From positions 1-36,918 of the forward strand of contig CAIUPE010000012.1 of NCBI GenBank assembly GCA_903900975.1: a stretch of 36,918 nt of DNA. The letters run 5' to 3'. The notes beneath the pieces are model-generated. The model was given only the letters and a program-made list of their open reading frames with translations. It had not been told where the DNA came from and did not search any database. Numbering within the stretch: the first letter of the stretch is position 1; every line of letters begins with the position of its first letter. Position numbers and translations under genes: made by a program. Source of the DNA: an uncultured Hyphomicrobiales bacterium (lineage in GTDB: Bacteria > Pseudomonadota > Alphaproteobacteria > Rhizobiales > Beijerinckiaceae). Shown piece by piece: positions 7,848 to 15,943 of this stretch.

Positions 7848-8738
7848 ATGACCGCTACGTTGATCGATGGAAAAGCAATCGCAAAACGCATGATCGGGGA
7901 GGTGGCCCAAGAAGCGGCGGCCTTGGCTGATAAAGGGTGGGAGCCGCGGCTTGTCTCGATTTCGGTGGGTGATGTGGCGGCGGCTGAACTGTATGTCCGC
8001 AATCAACGCAAGCAGGCGGAAGCCGCGGGCGTTGCCTTTGATGCTCGGAATTATCCCGAGACCATCTCGCTCGAACAATTAACGGGCGTTCTGCATGGTC
8101 TGAATGCCGATCCCCGCGTTAATGGCATCATCATTCAAAGGCCTTTGCCCTCGCACATTCCGGTCAAAGCGTTGCAGAAGGCGGTCCATCCCTTGAAAGA
8201 TGTCGAGGGTATGCATCCCTCCTCCATCGGCAATATCGTCTATAATGATTTGGCGCTTGGCCCCTGCACGGCGGTGGCTGCTGTCGAACTGCTTAAAACG
8301 CTCCCCTTGAAAATCGAGGGGCTCGATGTCTGCGTGATCGGCCATTCGGAAATCGTCGGCAAGCCGATTGCCTTTTTGATGATGGGCTTGGGGGCTACGG
8401 TAACCGTGTGCCACCACCAGACGCGCAATGTCGCCATTCATTCCCGCCAAGCCGATGCCGTCTTTGTCGCGGTTGGCAAGCCGGGTTTAGTGACGGGGGA
8501 TATGCTCAAGCCGGGTGCAGTGCTGATTGATATTGGCATTAACCGCATCGAGGGTCCGACCGGTGCCCAAACCGTCGGCGATGCCGATTTTGAGAGCTGT
8601 TCGGAGGTCGCGGGTTGGATTACGCCTGTTCCGGGTGGCGTTGGCCCCGTAACAGTCGCCATGCTGATGAAAAATGCGGTGCTCGCAACGCGGATGCAGC
8701 TCGATCATTATAGGTCGAGCTTTGCGGCAACCTCTTAA
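7848..8738 (+). CDS. folD: FolD-family methylenetetrahydrofolate dehydrogenase with altered cyclohydrolase residues
   Basis: 296-residue FolD homologue. FolD interconverts methylene-, methenyl- and formyl-tetrahydrofolate with NADP in the cytosol. Full-length domains are present: the N-terminal catalytic domain, the nucleotide loop VIGHSEIVGKP, and the C-terminal signature PVPGGVGPVTVAM. In the family motif YxxxK the essential lysine (K54 in E. coli, K56 in human) is Gln53 here (YVRNQ, codon 8004-8006). The Asp of KDVDG is Glu120 (KDVEG, 8205-8207) and PCTP is PCTA. Gln97 of the IIQRPLP segment is kept. Human K56 mutants lose cyclohydrolase but can keep dehydrogenase activity, so this may be a one-function paralogue. 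A weak ribosome binding site precedes the ATG. Confidence 0.9.
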   Translation: MTATLIDGKAIAKRMIGEVAQEAAALADKGWEPRLVSISVGDVAAAELYVRNQRKQAEAAGVAFDARNYPETISLEQLTGVLHGLNADPRVNGIIIQRPLPSHIPVKALQKAVHPLKDVEGMHPSSIGNIVYNDLALGPCTAVAAVELLKTLPLKIEGLDVCVIGHSEIVGKPIAFLMMGLGATVTVCHHQTRNVAIHSRQADAVFVAVGKPGLVTGDMLKPGAVLIDIGINRIEGPTGAQTVGDADFESCSEVAGWITPVPGGVGPVTVAMLMKNAVLATRMQLDHYRSSFAATS

Positions 8739-8768
8739 GGTCAAGTGAGCAAAAGCCCTTGCTAAAGG

Positions 8769-9968
8769 TTACAGACGCGCGCGTGTCCTTGCCTCAAGCG
8801 TCATTGAGATGGCAAACACGGCCATTCCGGCAAGGCCCAGTAACGCACCCACCCATCCGGTCGAGGTCCAGCCAAAGCCTCCGGCAATGGCCAACCCGCC
8901 GAGCCACGCGCCCATGGCGTTGCCAACATTCAACGCCGCGTGGTTGAGCGATGCGGCCAGCGATTGCGCCTTCTTCGCTACTTCCATCAACCGCATCTGC
9001 ATGGCAGGCACGATGGCGACGCCAAAGCCGATAAACAGAACATTGATGGCCGCCGAAGCAAAGCTGGTTCCTGCCCAATAAAATGCGCCGATGACCAGGA
9101 CATTGAAAACCTGCAAGCCCCACAAAGTGGCGTGCAACGCGCGGTCCGCAAGCCAACCGCCGATCATGCTGCCGCCGATCATCCCGATGCCAAAAATCGA
9201 CATCACCACCGGAACGCTCCAAGCGGGCGCGCCTGCTGCTTGAGTAAGCGTGGGCGCAATATAGCTATACACCGCAAACATGCCGCCAAAGCCTATGGCA
9301 CCAACCAGCAAAGTGAGCCAGACTTGTTTGATCGCCAAAGCCGCAAGCTCCTGCTTCGGGCTCGCGCCCTCTTTCACGGGCACATGAGGCACCATGGTCA
9401 AGAGCATAACGACGGTGGCCATGCCGATCACGCCGACCATGCTAAACGCCGTGCGCCAGGAAAGGCCTTGGCCGAGCCAGGTAATCAGCGGCACGCCAAA
9501 AACATTCGAAAGGCTGATCCCCAGCATCATCTTGCCAATGGATTGCGCTTGCCGATCGACAGGCACAACGGCTGCCGCAACCAGCGAAGCGATGCCAAAA
9601 TAAGCGCCATGGGGCAGGCCGGATAAGAAGCGGAACAGCACGAGCATGGTCGGATTAGGCGCAAAGGCGCTGGCAAAATTGCCAAGGGTGAAGGCGATCA
9701 TCAAGCCAATCAGCATCGCTTTTTGCGGCACGCGGGCCAGAAAGATCGTCAGCACCGGCGCGCCGATCACAACCCCCAACGCATAGGCGCTGATGGCGTG
9801 GCCCGCTTCGGGCGGCGTAATGGCAAAACTCGTGGCGACTTCTGGCAGCAATCCCATAATTGCAAATTCACCAATGCCAATACCAAAGCCGCCAAGGGCC
9901 AAAGCGATCAGGGCGAACGAAATGCCGTAGGGCGTTTTAAGCGGCGGCGTAGGAGCGGAGTCGACCAT
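8769..9968 (-). CDS. MFS transporter, AraJ/DHA1-like
   Basis: Membrane transporter of about 399 residues with roughly 12 hydrophobic segments and the Gly/Ala-rich texture of the major facilitator superfamily. It resembles the AraJ-like arabinose efflux/DHA1 group (opening segment with GFGIGIGEFAIMGLLP). The start at 9968 gives MVDSAPTP; a longer frame to 10073 adds a basic stretch without family support. It is the last gene of a leftward set with the proline racemase-family and DapA-family genes (77-base gap), so it may move their substrate or export a product. The direction of transport cannot be read from the sequence. Confidence 0.85.
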   Translation of the reverse strand: MVDSAPTPPLKTPYGISFALIALALGGFGIGIGEFAIMGLLPEVATSFAITPPEAGHAISAYALGVVIGAPVLTIFLARVPQKAMLIGLMIAFTLGNFASAFAPNPTMLVLFRFLSGLPHGAYFGIASLVAAAVVPVDRQAQSIGKMMLGISLSNVFGVPLITWLGQGLSWRTAFSMVGVIGMATVVMLLTMVPHVPVKEGASPKQELAALAIKQVWLTLLVGAIGFGGMFAVYSYIAPTLTQAAGAPAWSVPVVMSIFGIGMIGGSMIGGWLADRALHATLWGLQVFNVLVIGAFYWAGTSFASAAINVLFIGFGVAIVPAMQMRLMEVAKKAQSLAASLNHAALNVGNAMGAWLGGLAIAGGFGWTSTGWVGALLGLAGMAVFAISMTLEARTRARL

Positions 9969-10045
9969 AAGGGTGATTGCTTTCGGTTTGCCATTTCGGC
10001 GAAAGGGTAGGTCTGGGATGTGATGGCGGGGAGGAGGTTTAGCGC

Positions 10046-11077
10046 TTACAATTCGCCCACCTGCGGACCCCACGTATCGGACAGCGCAAAGCCGTGTTTG
10101 AACGTATCATCCGCGCTGACGCGCAATTCTTCGCGGCCATAAATCCACGCGCTGCCCGTGATGCGCGGAAGCACGGCGCGGAACTCGCCTACCATGGTTT
10201 CCCCAATCGCTTCGGCAACAAACTCGCCGCCGATAATGCTGCGCGAAACGCGTCTATCACCCAGATGCACTTCGCCTTTGGCATGGAGCACGGCGAGATT
10301 GGCCGAGCTTCCCGTGCCGCAGGGCGAGCGATCCACGCGGCCCGGTTTCAACGTCGTGCATGTCCGCACCGCGCCATCGGCATCGTGATCGCGGAACATG
10401 ACATAGGCCACTTCCGTCAGCCCCGAAATATCGGGATGGGCGACCTTAACCTGATCGGCCAAAAGCGCTTTGATTTCGATCCCAGCTTCCGCCAATTCCC
10501 GCGCATGGGTGGGTGCAATGGTCAGCCCGATTTGGGCGACATCGACCAACGCATAAAACACACCGCCAAAGGCGATATCCGCTTTAATCACGCCCCAACG
10601 CGGCGTGGTGATGTCTTTGCCGATCTCAAGCGCAAAGGCCGGAACATTGTCGAGGCTCACCGATAGGCAGCGGCCATTTTCACACCGCGCCCGCGCGGTA
10701 ATCAGTCCCGCCGCCGTATCGAGTCGAAGCACGGTTTCCGGTTCAACCATGGGCACGCGTCCGGTCTCTAAAAGAGCGGTAACCACGCAGATACAGTTTG
10801 AGCCCGACATCGGGTGCGCTCTGTCGGGTTGCAACACGATAAAGCCTGCATCGGCATCGGGCCTGCAGGGTGGCACCAGCAGATTGACCGTCATCGCGAC
10901 ATTGGCGCGCGGCTCGAAGGTTACGAACCGGCGCAGGCTGTCATCCACCTGATTGATGTGGTTCATCTTCTCCAACATCGTGGCACCCGGAATATCGGGT
11001 GCCCCGCCGACAAGCACCTTGCCGACTTCGCCCTGACAATGGACGAGAAGAAGATCGAGGCTATTGTTCCACATCAT
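10046..11077 (-). CDS. Proline racemase-family enzyme with Ser/Cys catalytic pair (hydroxyproline epimerase or trans-3-hydroxyproline dehydratase)
   Basis: 343-residue member of the proline racemase superfamily. True racemases and 4-hydroxyproline epimerases use two cysteines. Here the first position is Ser91 in PMSGSN and the second is Cys253 in DRSPCGTG, so the pair is Ser/Cys. Family members with a Ser or Thr at one site include trans-3-hydroxy-L-proline dehydratases and some epimerases. The gene lies 16 bases after the DapA-family gene on the same strand, which supports a hydroxyproline pathway. Two adjacent ATGs (11077 and 11074) are possible starts, with no strong ribosome binding site. 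The exact reaction is not decided. Confidence 0.82.
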   Translation of the reverse strand: MMWNNSLDLLLVHCQGEVGKVLVGGAPDIPGATMLEKMNHINQVDDSLRRFVTFEPRANVAMTVNLLVPPCRPDADAGFIVLQPDRAHPMSGSNCICVVTALLETGRVPMVEPETVLRLDTAAGLITARARCENGRCLSVSLDNVPAFALEIGKDITTPRWGVIKADIAFGGVFYALVDVAQIGLTIAPTHARELAEAGIEIKALLADQVKVAHPDISGLTEVAYVMFRDHDADGAVRTCTTLKPGRVDRSPCGTGSSANLAVLHAKGEVHLGDRRVSRSIIGGEFVAEAIGETMVGEFRAVLPRITGSAWIYGREELRVSADDTFKHGFALSDTWGPQVGEL

Positions 11078-11093
11078 AAGGTGGGTTGTCCGA

Positions 11094-11969
11094 TCACGCG
11101 TGAGCCGCTTTGAACACGGTTTCGAACTCGGCCCTTTCCGCAGCCGTTAGTCCCATGAGTGGGCGACGCGTTTCGCCGCACTGAAGACCCAAAAGCTCGC
11201 AGCCATATTTGACCTTTTGCACGAATTTTCCGGCTTCAAGATTGGTCATCACCGGATACATCGCCTTCATGACCTTTTGCGCAGTAGCGAGATCGCCCGC
11301 TGTGAAGGCGTTATAAAATTTCATGACGGGAGCAGCCAGGCAATTAGCCGGTCCGCAAATCCAGCTGGTTGCACCCCAAAGGAAGAAGTCGAGCGCCTGA
11401 TCATCCGATCCGCAGGAGAGTTCCAACCGTCCGGCATAGCGCTTGTTGATCTCAATGGCGCGGATGAGATTGCCTGAGCTTTCCTTGATGCCGAGCACGC
11501 GTGGATTATCGGCCAGCGCATCCATAACATCGTAGCTGATTTCGACACCAGCGCGGAGTGGAAAATTATAGAGCACCACATCCACATCCACGGCATCCAA
11601 CACGGCGTGATAATGGCCGAGCAATTCTTCTTGCGACGGCAGGCAGTAATAGGGTGGCGGCAAGAGCACGGTCTTATAGCCCAGTTTCGCCGCAGCCTCG
11701 GTATGGCGGATGACTTCGCGGGTGGAGCCGCCATTGGTGCCCGCAATCAGCGCACCGCGGGTGCCGACCACATCCTTGACGCACCGCAGAGCATCGACGC
11801 GCTCTTCCGGTGTCATGGCATAATATTCGCCGGTCGATCCCATGGGAACGAACCCGTGCACGCCGGCCTTCAACTGGCTTTCCACCACTTCGCCCAGACG
11901 CTTGAAGTCGATATCGCCCTTCTCGTTGAACGGGGTAACCAGCGCGGGAAGAATGCCTTTGAGGACCAT
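11094..11969 (-). CDS. DapA/NanA-family class I aldolase-type lyase (possible pyrroline-hydroxycarboxylate deaminase)
   Basis: 291-residue TIM-barrel enzyme of the dihydrodipicolinate synthase/N-acetylneuraminate lyase family. The Schiff-base lysine is Lys162 in GIKESSG and the catalytic tyrosine is Tyr134 in LYNFPLR. The N-terminal segment GILPALVTPF and the motif GSTGEYYAMT are typical. It is the first gene of a leftward set with a proline racemase-family enzyme. That pairing is known for Delta1-pyrroline-4-hydroxy-2-carboxylate deaminase (LhpC) in hydroxyproline catabolism. Biosynthetic DapA is unlikely given the context. The ribosome binding site AAAGG is 7 bases before the ATG. Confidence 0.83.
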   Translation of the reverse strand: MVLKGILPALVTPFNEKGDIDFKRLGEVVESQLKAGVHGFVPMGSTGEYYAMTPEERVDALRCVKDVVGTRGALIAGTNGGSTREVIRHTEAAAKLGYKTVLLPPPYYCLPSQEELLGHYHAVLDAVDVDVVLYNFPLRAGVEISYDVMDALADNPRVLGIKESSGNLIRAIEINKRYAGRLELSCGSDDQALDFFLWGATSWICGPANCLAAPVMKFYNAFTAGDLATAQKVMKAMYPVMTNLEAGKFVQKVKYGCELLGLQCGETRRPLMGLTAAERAEFETVFKAAHA

Positions 11970-12142
11970 GGGAATGCCTTTGTGATGGATGACGATTCAA
12001 TGGGCAGCAACCTAACGACATGCCATGTTTCGTCAATTTAATAGCGCATCGGATGTATTTTTTCTCGTCCGTTTGACGCCGCTTCGCCTTCCACGCAAAA
12101 TAGCGGCTCAATTCTCAGGATTATTGAAAGCGTAAGCGTGTG

Positions 12143-12892
12143 ATGCAGGACTTAACAGGTAAAACGGCCTTGGTTACGGGCGCTTCAAGCGGCCTGGGGC
12201 TGCATTTCGCCGAAATGCTGGCCCAGCATGGCGCGCATGTTATTCTCGCCGCGCGCCAAACCGATGCCCTTGATGACGCCGCCAAGCGGATCATCACCAA
12301 AGGCGGCAAGGCAGAGGCTCTTTCACTGGATGTGACCGACAGCGCCTCGCTTGATCATGCTTTCGCGGTGATGGGCACAAGACTCGATATCGTCGTCAAC
12401 AATGCGGGCATCAGTCTGCCATCGGCAGCGATCGATATGACGGAGACCGATTTTTCGCGCGTGATCGATACCAATCTGACCGGTGTTTTTTCCGTCGCCC
12501 AACGCGCTGCCCGTGCCATGCGTGAGGGGAATAAGGGCGGCTCCATCGTCAATATTGCTTCCATTCTCGGCCTTCGGGTAGCCGGACATGTCGCGGCCTA
12601 TGCGGCATCGAAAGCGGCGGTGGTGCAGCTCACCAAAGCGTTGGCGCTGGAATGGGCGCGCTACGGTATCCGCGTCAACGCGCTCTGCCCCGGCTATATC
12701 GAGACGCCGATCAACCGCGATTTTTTCACGACCGATCAGGGCAAGGCGCTGATCAACCGCATTCCGCAACGCCGGTTAGGCACGCCTGAGGATCTCGATA
12801 CGCCGCTTCTGCTCTTGTGCTCGGACGCGTCCAGCTACATGACGGGTTCATCCTTAGTGGTCGATGGCGGCCATCTCGTATCGTCGCTATAA
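12143..12892 (+). CDS. SDR family oxidoreductase
   Basis: Classical short-chain dehydrogenase of about 249 residues. The cofactor motif TGASSGLG lies near the N-terminus, NNAG follows, and the catalytic set ends in YAASK. The C-terminus (YMTGSSLVVDGGH) is typical of FabG-like enzymes. It is the first gene of a four-gene rightward operon: the next gene starts 6 bases after its stop. By context it should reduce or oxidise a hydroxyacyl/ketoacyl-CoA or a related acid. A GTG at 12140 directly before the ATG is an alternative start. The 5' region up to 11970 is shared with the divergent DapA-family gene and must hold both promoters. Confidence 0.85.
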   Translation: MQDLTGKTALVTGASSGLGLHFAEMLAQHGAHVILAARQTDALDDAAKRIITKGGKAEALSLDVTDSASLDHAFAVMGTRLDIVVNNAGISLPSAAIDMTETDFSRVIDTNLTGVFSVAQRAARAMREGNKGGSIVNIASILGLRVAGHVAAYAASKAAVVQLTKALALEWARYGIRVNALCPGYIETPINRDFFTTDQGKALINRIPQRRLGTPEDLDTPLLLLCSDASSYMTGSSLVVDGGHLVSSL

Positions 12893-12898
12893 AGGCCC

Positions 12899-14107
12899 AT
12901 GATGAATTTCGAAATTCCAGCCTCTGTCGAGCACTATCGCACCCGCATCGCAGCCTTTGTCGAGCGCGAGATCATTCCGTTAGAAAGCCAAAGCGCGTCC
13001 TATGACGGGCATGGCAATATCGCCCATGGCCTTCTGGATGAGCTGCGCGCAAAGGCGCGGGCCGAGGGCCTGTGGTGTTTGCAACTGCCTTTAGCCGATG
13101 GCTCGCGCATCGGGCTTACCGGCATGGCGGTGTGCTATGAGGAGATGAACCGCTCGATCTTCGGCCCCGTCGTGTTGAACTCCGCCGCACCCGACGATGG
13201 CAACATGATGGTGCTGGAAAAAATAGGCACGCCCGAGCAGAAAGAGCGTTGGCTCAAACCGATCATCGACGGCCAAGTACGTTCGGCTTTTGCGATGACC
13301 GAGCCGCACCCCGGTGGCGGGTCTGATCCGTCGATGATCCAGACGCGTGCCGTGCGCCAAGGTGATCATTACGTGGTCACGGGCCGCAAATGGTTCATTA
13401 CGGGTGCTGAAGAAGCCAGCCATTTTATCCTGATTGCTCGCACCTCGGATGATCCCCGCCACGGCTTGTCAGCTTTTCTCTACCATAAGGATCAACCCGG
13501 TTGGCACATCAAGCGCCGCATCGGAATCATGGGGCCGGAAGAGCATGGTGGCCATTGCGAGATCGAATTTGACGGGCTCGAAATTCCCGTCGAAAATCTG
13601 CTGATTGGCGAGGGCAGGGGCCTAAAAGTCACACAAATCCGCCTTGGCCCCGCGCGCCTCACCCATTGCATGCGCTGGCTTGGCCTGTCGAAGCGCTGCG
13701 TCGAAATCGCCACCGCCTATGCCGCCGAGCGCACGGGCTTCGGCGTTCGGTTGGCGGATCGCGAAAGCATCCAGATGATGCTGGGCGGCTTGGCGATGGA
13801 TATCGAAATTGGCCGTCTCCTCGTCATGAAAGCCGCATGGGAGCTGGATCGGGGCGGCTTTGCCAAGACCGAAATCTCGATGGCGAAGGTCCATGTTGCC
13901 AATCTTTTGCACCGCGCGGCCGATATCGCGATCCAGATCAATGGCGCGCGCGGCTATTCAACCGACACGATTCTCGAGTGGATTTATCGGTATGCGCGGC
14001 AGGCTAGGCTTGTGGATGGCGCCGATGAGGTCCATAAAATGGTTCTATACCGTCACCTCGACGAAGCCGCCCGCGGCTTCTGGCAGTGGGACGTAGAAGG
14101 CGAATAA
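12899..14107 (+). CDS. Acyl-CoA dehydrogenase family protein (ACAD10/11-like)
   Basis: 402-residue acyl-CoA dehydrogenase-fold flavoprotein. The FAD/substrate segments FAMTEPHPGGGSDPS and the C-terminal GARGYSTDTILEWIYR and DGADEVHKM fit the group that includes human ACAD10/ACAD11 and bacterial LvaC. In human ACAD11 a kinase and this dehydrogenase domain are fused; here a separate APH-type kinase lies in the same operon at 14892. Such pairs phosphorylate a 4-hydroxyacyl-CoA and then eliminate phosphate to give an enoyl-CoA for beta-oxidation. The role is inferred from family and context. Tandem ATGs at 12899 and 12902 are possible starts. Confidence 0.87.
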   Translation: MMNFEIPASVEHYRTRIAAFVEREIIPLESQSASYDGHGNIAHGLLDELRAKARAEGLWCLQLPLADGSRIGLTGMAVCYEEMNRSIFGPVVLNSAAPDDGNMMVLEKIGTPEQKERWLKPIIDGQVRSAFAMTEPHPGGGSDPSMIQTRAVRQGDHYVVTGRKWFITGAEEASHFILIARTSDDPRHGLSAFLYHKDQPGWHIKRRIGIMGPEEHGGHCEIEFDGLEIPVENLLIGEGRGLKVTQIRLGPARLTHCMRWLGLSKRCVEIATAYAAERTGFGVRLADRESIQMMLGGLAMDIEIGRLLVMKAAWELDRGGFAKTEISMAKVHVANLLHRAADIAIQINGARGYSTDTILEWIYRYARQARLVDGADEVHKMVLYRHLDEAARGFWQWDVEGE

Positions 14108-14148
14108 CGCCAAAACCTCAAATGACGACGACATGGGAGATTTGTGAC

Positions 14149-14862
14149 ATGACGGCAAACATTGCCATCGTGACGGGTGCCGCCCGCGGTATTGGTGCGG
14201 CTATCAGCACGACGCTTCACCGCGACGGCTGGCGGATTGTGGGCGTGGATCGCGTCTGGCCCGCCGATATCGCCCCTCTTTTTACATCGACCGAAACGGT
14301 GGATGTCACGGATTTTGCTGCCGTTACCAATTTGATCGCCAAGATTGAGGCGGAGCTCGGCCCCGTCGGTCTGGTCGTCAACAATGCCGGCATTACGCGC
14401 GATGGCGTAGCGCACAAAATGGATCCGGCGGATTTTCGGGCGGTCATTGACGTCAATCTGATGGGCCCCTTTCATTTCTGCCGCGCAACGCTTCCCGGCA
14501 TGCGTCAACGCGGCTATGGCCGTATTGTGAATATTTCATCGCTCAACGCGCAACGCGGGCAGGCGGGGCAGGCCAATTATGCCGCGGCCAAAGCGGGCCT
14601 TATTGCGATGACCAAATCCATCGCGCTTGAAGGCGCAGCCAAAGGCATCACCGCCAATTGTGTGGCGCCCGGCTTCATCAAGACCGATATGACAGATGCG
14701 ATGCGGGCCGATATGCGTGAAATGGAAATCGCCCATATTCCGATGGGCCGCATGGGCGCCCCCAATGATATTGCCGAGATGGTTGCGTTTCTGGCGTCTG
14801 ACAAGGCATCTTATATTAGTGGTCAGGTGATGGCGGTTAATGGCGGCCAGTTGATGCCTTAA
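14149..14862 (+). CDS. SDR family oxidoreductase (FabG/acetoacetyl-CoA reductase-like)
   Basis: Short-chain dehydrogenase of 237 residues with cofactor motif TGAARGIG, NNAG, catalytic Ser in NISSLNA and the YxxxK site YAAAK. The C-terminal SYISGQVMAVNGG is typical of FabG/PhbB-type beta-ketoacyl or acetoacetyl-CoA reductases. The start at 14149 gives MTANIAIVTG and has GGGAG about 10 bases upstream. An upstream reading frame that overlaps the dehydrogenase gene looks non-coding. It is the third gene of the SDR/ACAD/SDR/kinase operon, where it could handle the 3-hydroxyacyl-CoA formed downstream. The substrate is not known. Confidence 0.85.
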   Translation: MTANIAIVTGAARGIGAAISTTLHRDGWRIVGVDRVWPADIAPLFTSTETVDVTDFAAVTNLIAKIEAELGPVGLVVNNAGITRDGVAHKMDPADFRAVIDVNLMGPFHFCRATLPGMRQRGYGRIVNISSLNAQRGQAGQANYAAAKAGLIAMTKSIALEGAAKGITANCVAPGFIKTDMTDAMRADMREMEIAHIPMGRMGAPNDIAEMVAFLASDKASYISGQVMAVNGGQLMP

Positions 14863-14891
14863 AGTGCTACAACACGAAGGGGAGGGGCAAG

Positions 14892-15926
14892 GTGGCAGAC
14901 GAGGTGGAGCAAGGCCGTGATGGGCTTGATTTTGATCCGTCACAGCTCGAAACCTTTCTTGCGCACGCCTTGCCCGACGAGGAGCGGCGGCTCGCCATCG
15001 AGCGGATCAGCGGCGGGCAGTCCAACCCCACTTATTTTGTGACCTATGGCACCCGCCGAATGGTGCTGCGCAAGAAGCCCGCTGGTCCGATCTTGCAGGG
15101 CGCACATGCCATTGAGCGTGAGTTTCGTATTCTAAAAGCGCTGTCTGTGACCGATGTACCGGTGCCAAAGCCGCTTCTGTTGGTGGAAGACTCAGGGGTA
15201 TTGGGAACCCCGTTTTACCTAATGGAACGGGTGGAGGGTCGCGTCTTTTCCGATTGCGCTTTAGCTGACCTTCCCCGCGACGAACGCGCTCCTCTTTTCA
15301 TGGCGATGGCGGAGGCGCTTGCTGCGCTTCATCGCATCAGGCCAGACGAGGTTGGGCTTTCCGACTATGGCCGCCCGGGCAATTATTTTGAACGCCAAAT
15401 CACCCGCTGGACGCGGCAATGGCAGCAATCTTCCAGCCCGCCGATCCCTGATCTGGATCGCTTAACCGAATGGCTTCCCACCCATATGCCGCCCGATGAT
15501 GGCGCCGTCTCGATTGCGCATGGTGATTTTAGGCTGGGCAATTTGATGTTTCACCCCACCGAGCCGCGCGTGGTCGCTATTCTCGATTGGGAGCTTTCGA
15601 CGCTTGGCTATCCGCTAGCCGATCTAGGGTTTTGCTGCATGCCTTGGCATACGTCACCCGATGAATATGGCGGCATTTTAGGCCTTGATCGCGAGGCACT
15701 CGGACTGCCAAGTGAAGGTGCATTCGTTGTGCGCTATATGGCAAAGGCGAGACCAACGGCACCGCTCCAACCGTTCCACATCATATTCGCATTATTCCGC
15801 TTTGCCGTTATCTTTGTCGGAATTGCCGATCGAGCGCGCGCGGGCAATGCGGCTGGTGATAATGCCTTGCTGATCGGTCCACTGGCTATCCGTTTTGCCA
15901 AGCGAGCCATGGACCTCGTCCGCTAA
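14892..15926 (+). CDS. APH-type phosphotransferase (ACAD10/11 kinase-domain-like)
   Basis: 344-residue protein of the aminoglycoside phosphotransferase fold. The catalytic loop reads HGDFRLGN and the metal-binding motif is LDWELSTLG. The N-terminal lobe has GGQSNPTYFV and a lysine in MVLRKKP. It is close to the kinase domain of ACAD10/11 and to LvaA of Pseudomonas levulinate catabolism, which phosphorylate 4-hydroxyacyl-CoAs, rather than to drug-resistance enzymes. It starts at a GTG with a strong upstream purine run (GGGGAGGGG). It is the last gene of the operon with the acyl-CoA dehydrogenase and two SDRs. Confidence 0.85.
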   Translation: MADEVEQGRDGLDFDPSQLETFLAHALPDEERRLAIERISGGQSNPTYFVTYGTRRMVLRKKPAGPILQGAHAIEREFRILKALSVTDVPVPKPLLLVEDSGVLGTPFYLMERVEGRVFSDCALADLPRDERAPLFMAMAEALAALHRIRPDEVGLSDYGRPGNYFERQITRWTRQWQQSSSPPIPDLDRLTEWLPTHMPPDDGAVSIAHGDFRLGNLMFHPTEPRVVAILDWELSTLGYPLADLGFCCMPWHTSPDEYGGILGLDREALGLPSEGAFVVRYMAKARPTAPLQPFHIIFALFRFAVIFVGIADRARAGNAAGDNALLIGPLAIRFAKRAMDLVR

Positions 15927-15928
15927 TC

Positions 15929-15943
15929 CTGACGGGACGTCAG
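15929..15943 (+). terminator. Short perfect hairpin between convergent genes
   Basis: CTGACG (15929-15934) and CGTCAG (15938-15943) pair over 6 bp with a 3-base loop. It lies 3 bases after the kinase stop and overlaps the stop codon of the BLUF gene. No T-run follows on either strand, so its activity as a terminator is uncertain. Confidence 0.35.

Noticed and set aside
8940-9626. 228-codon plus-strand frame opposite the MFS gene
   Set aside because: Rich in His, Arg, Asp and Asn with no hydrophobic or domain pattern; the minus strand encodes a clear membrane transporter.
14892-15926. Aminoglycoside resistance gene
   Set aside because: The fold is shared, but the sequence and operon with an acyl-CoA dehydrogenase point to the ACAD10/11-type kinase group.
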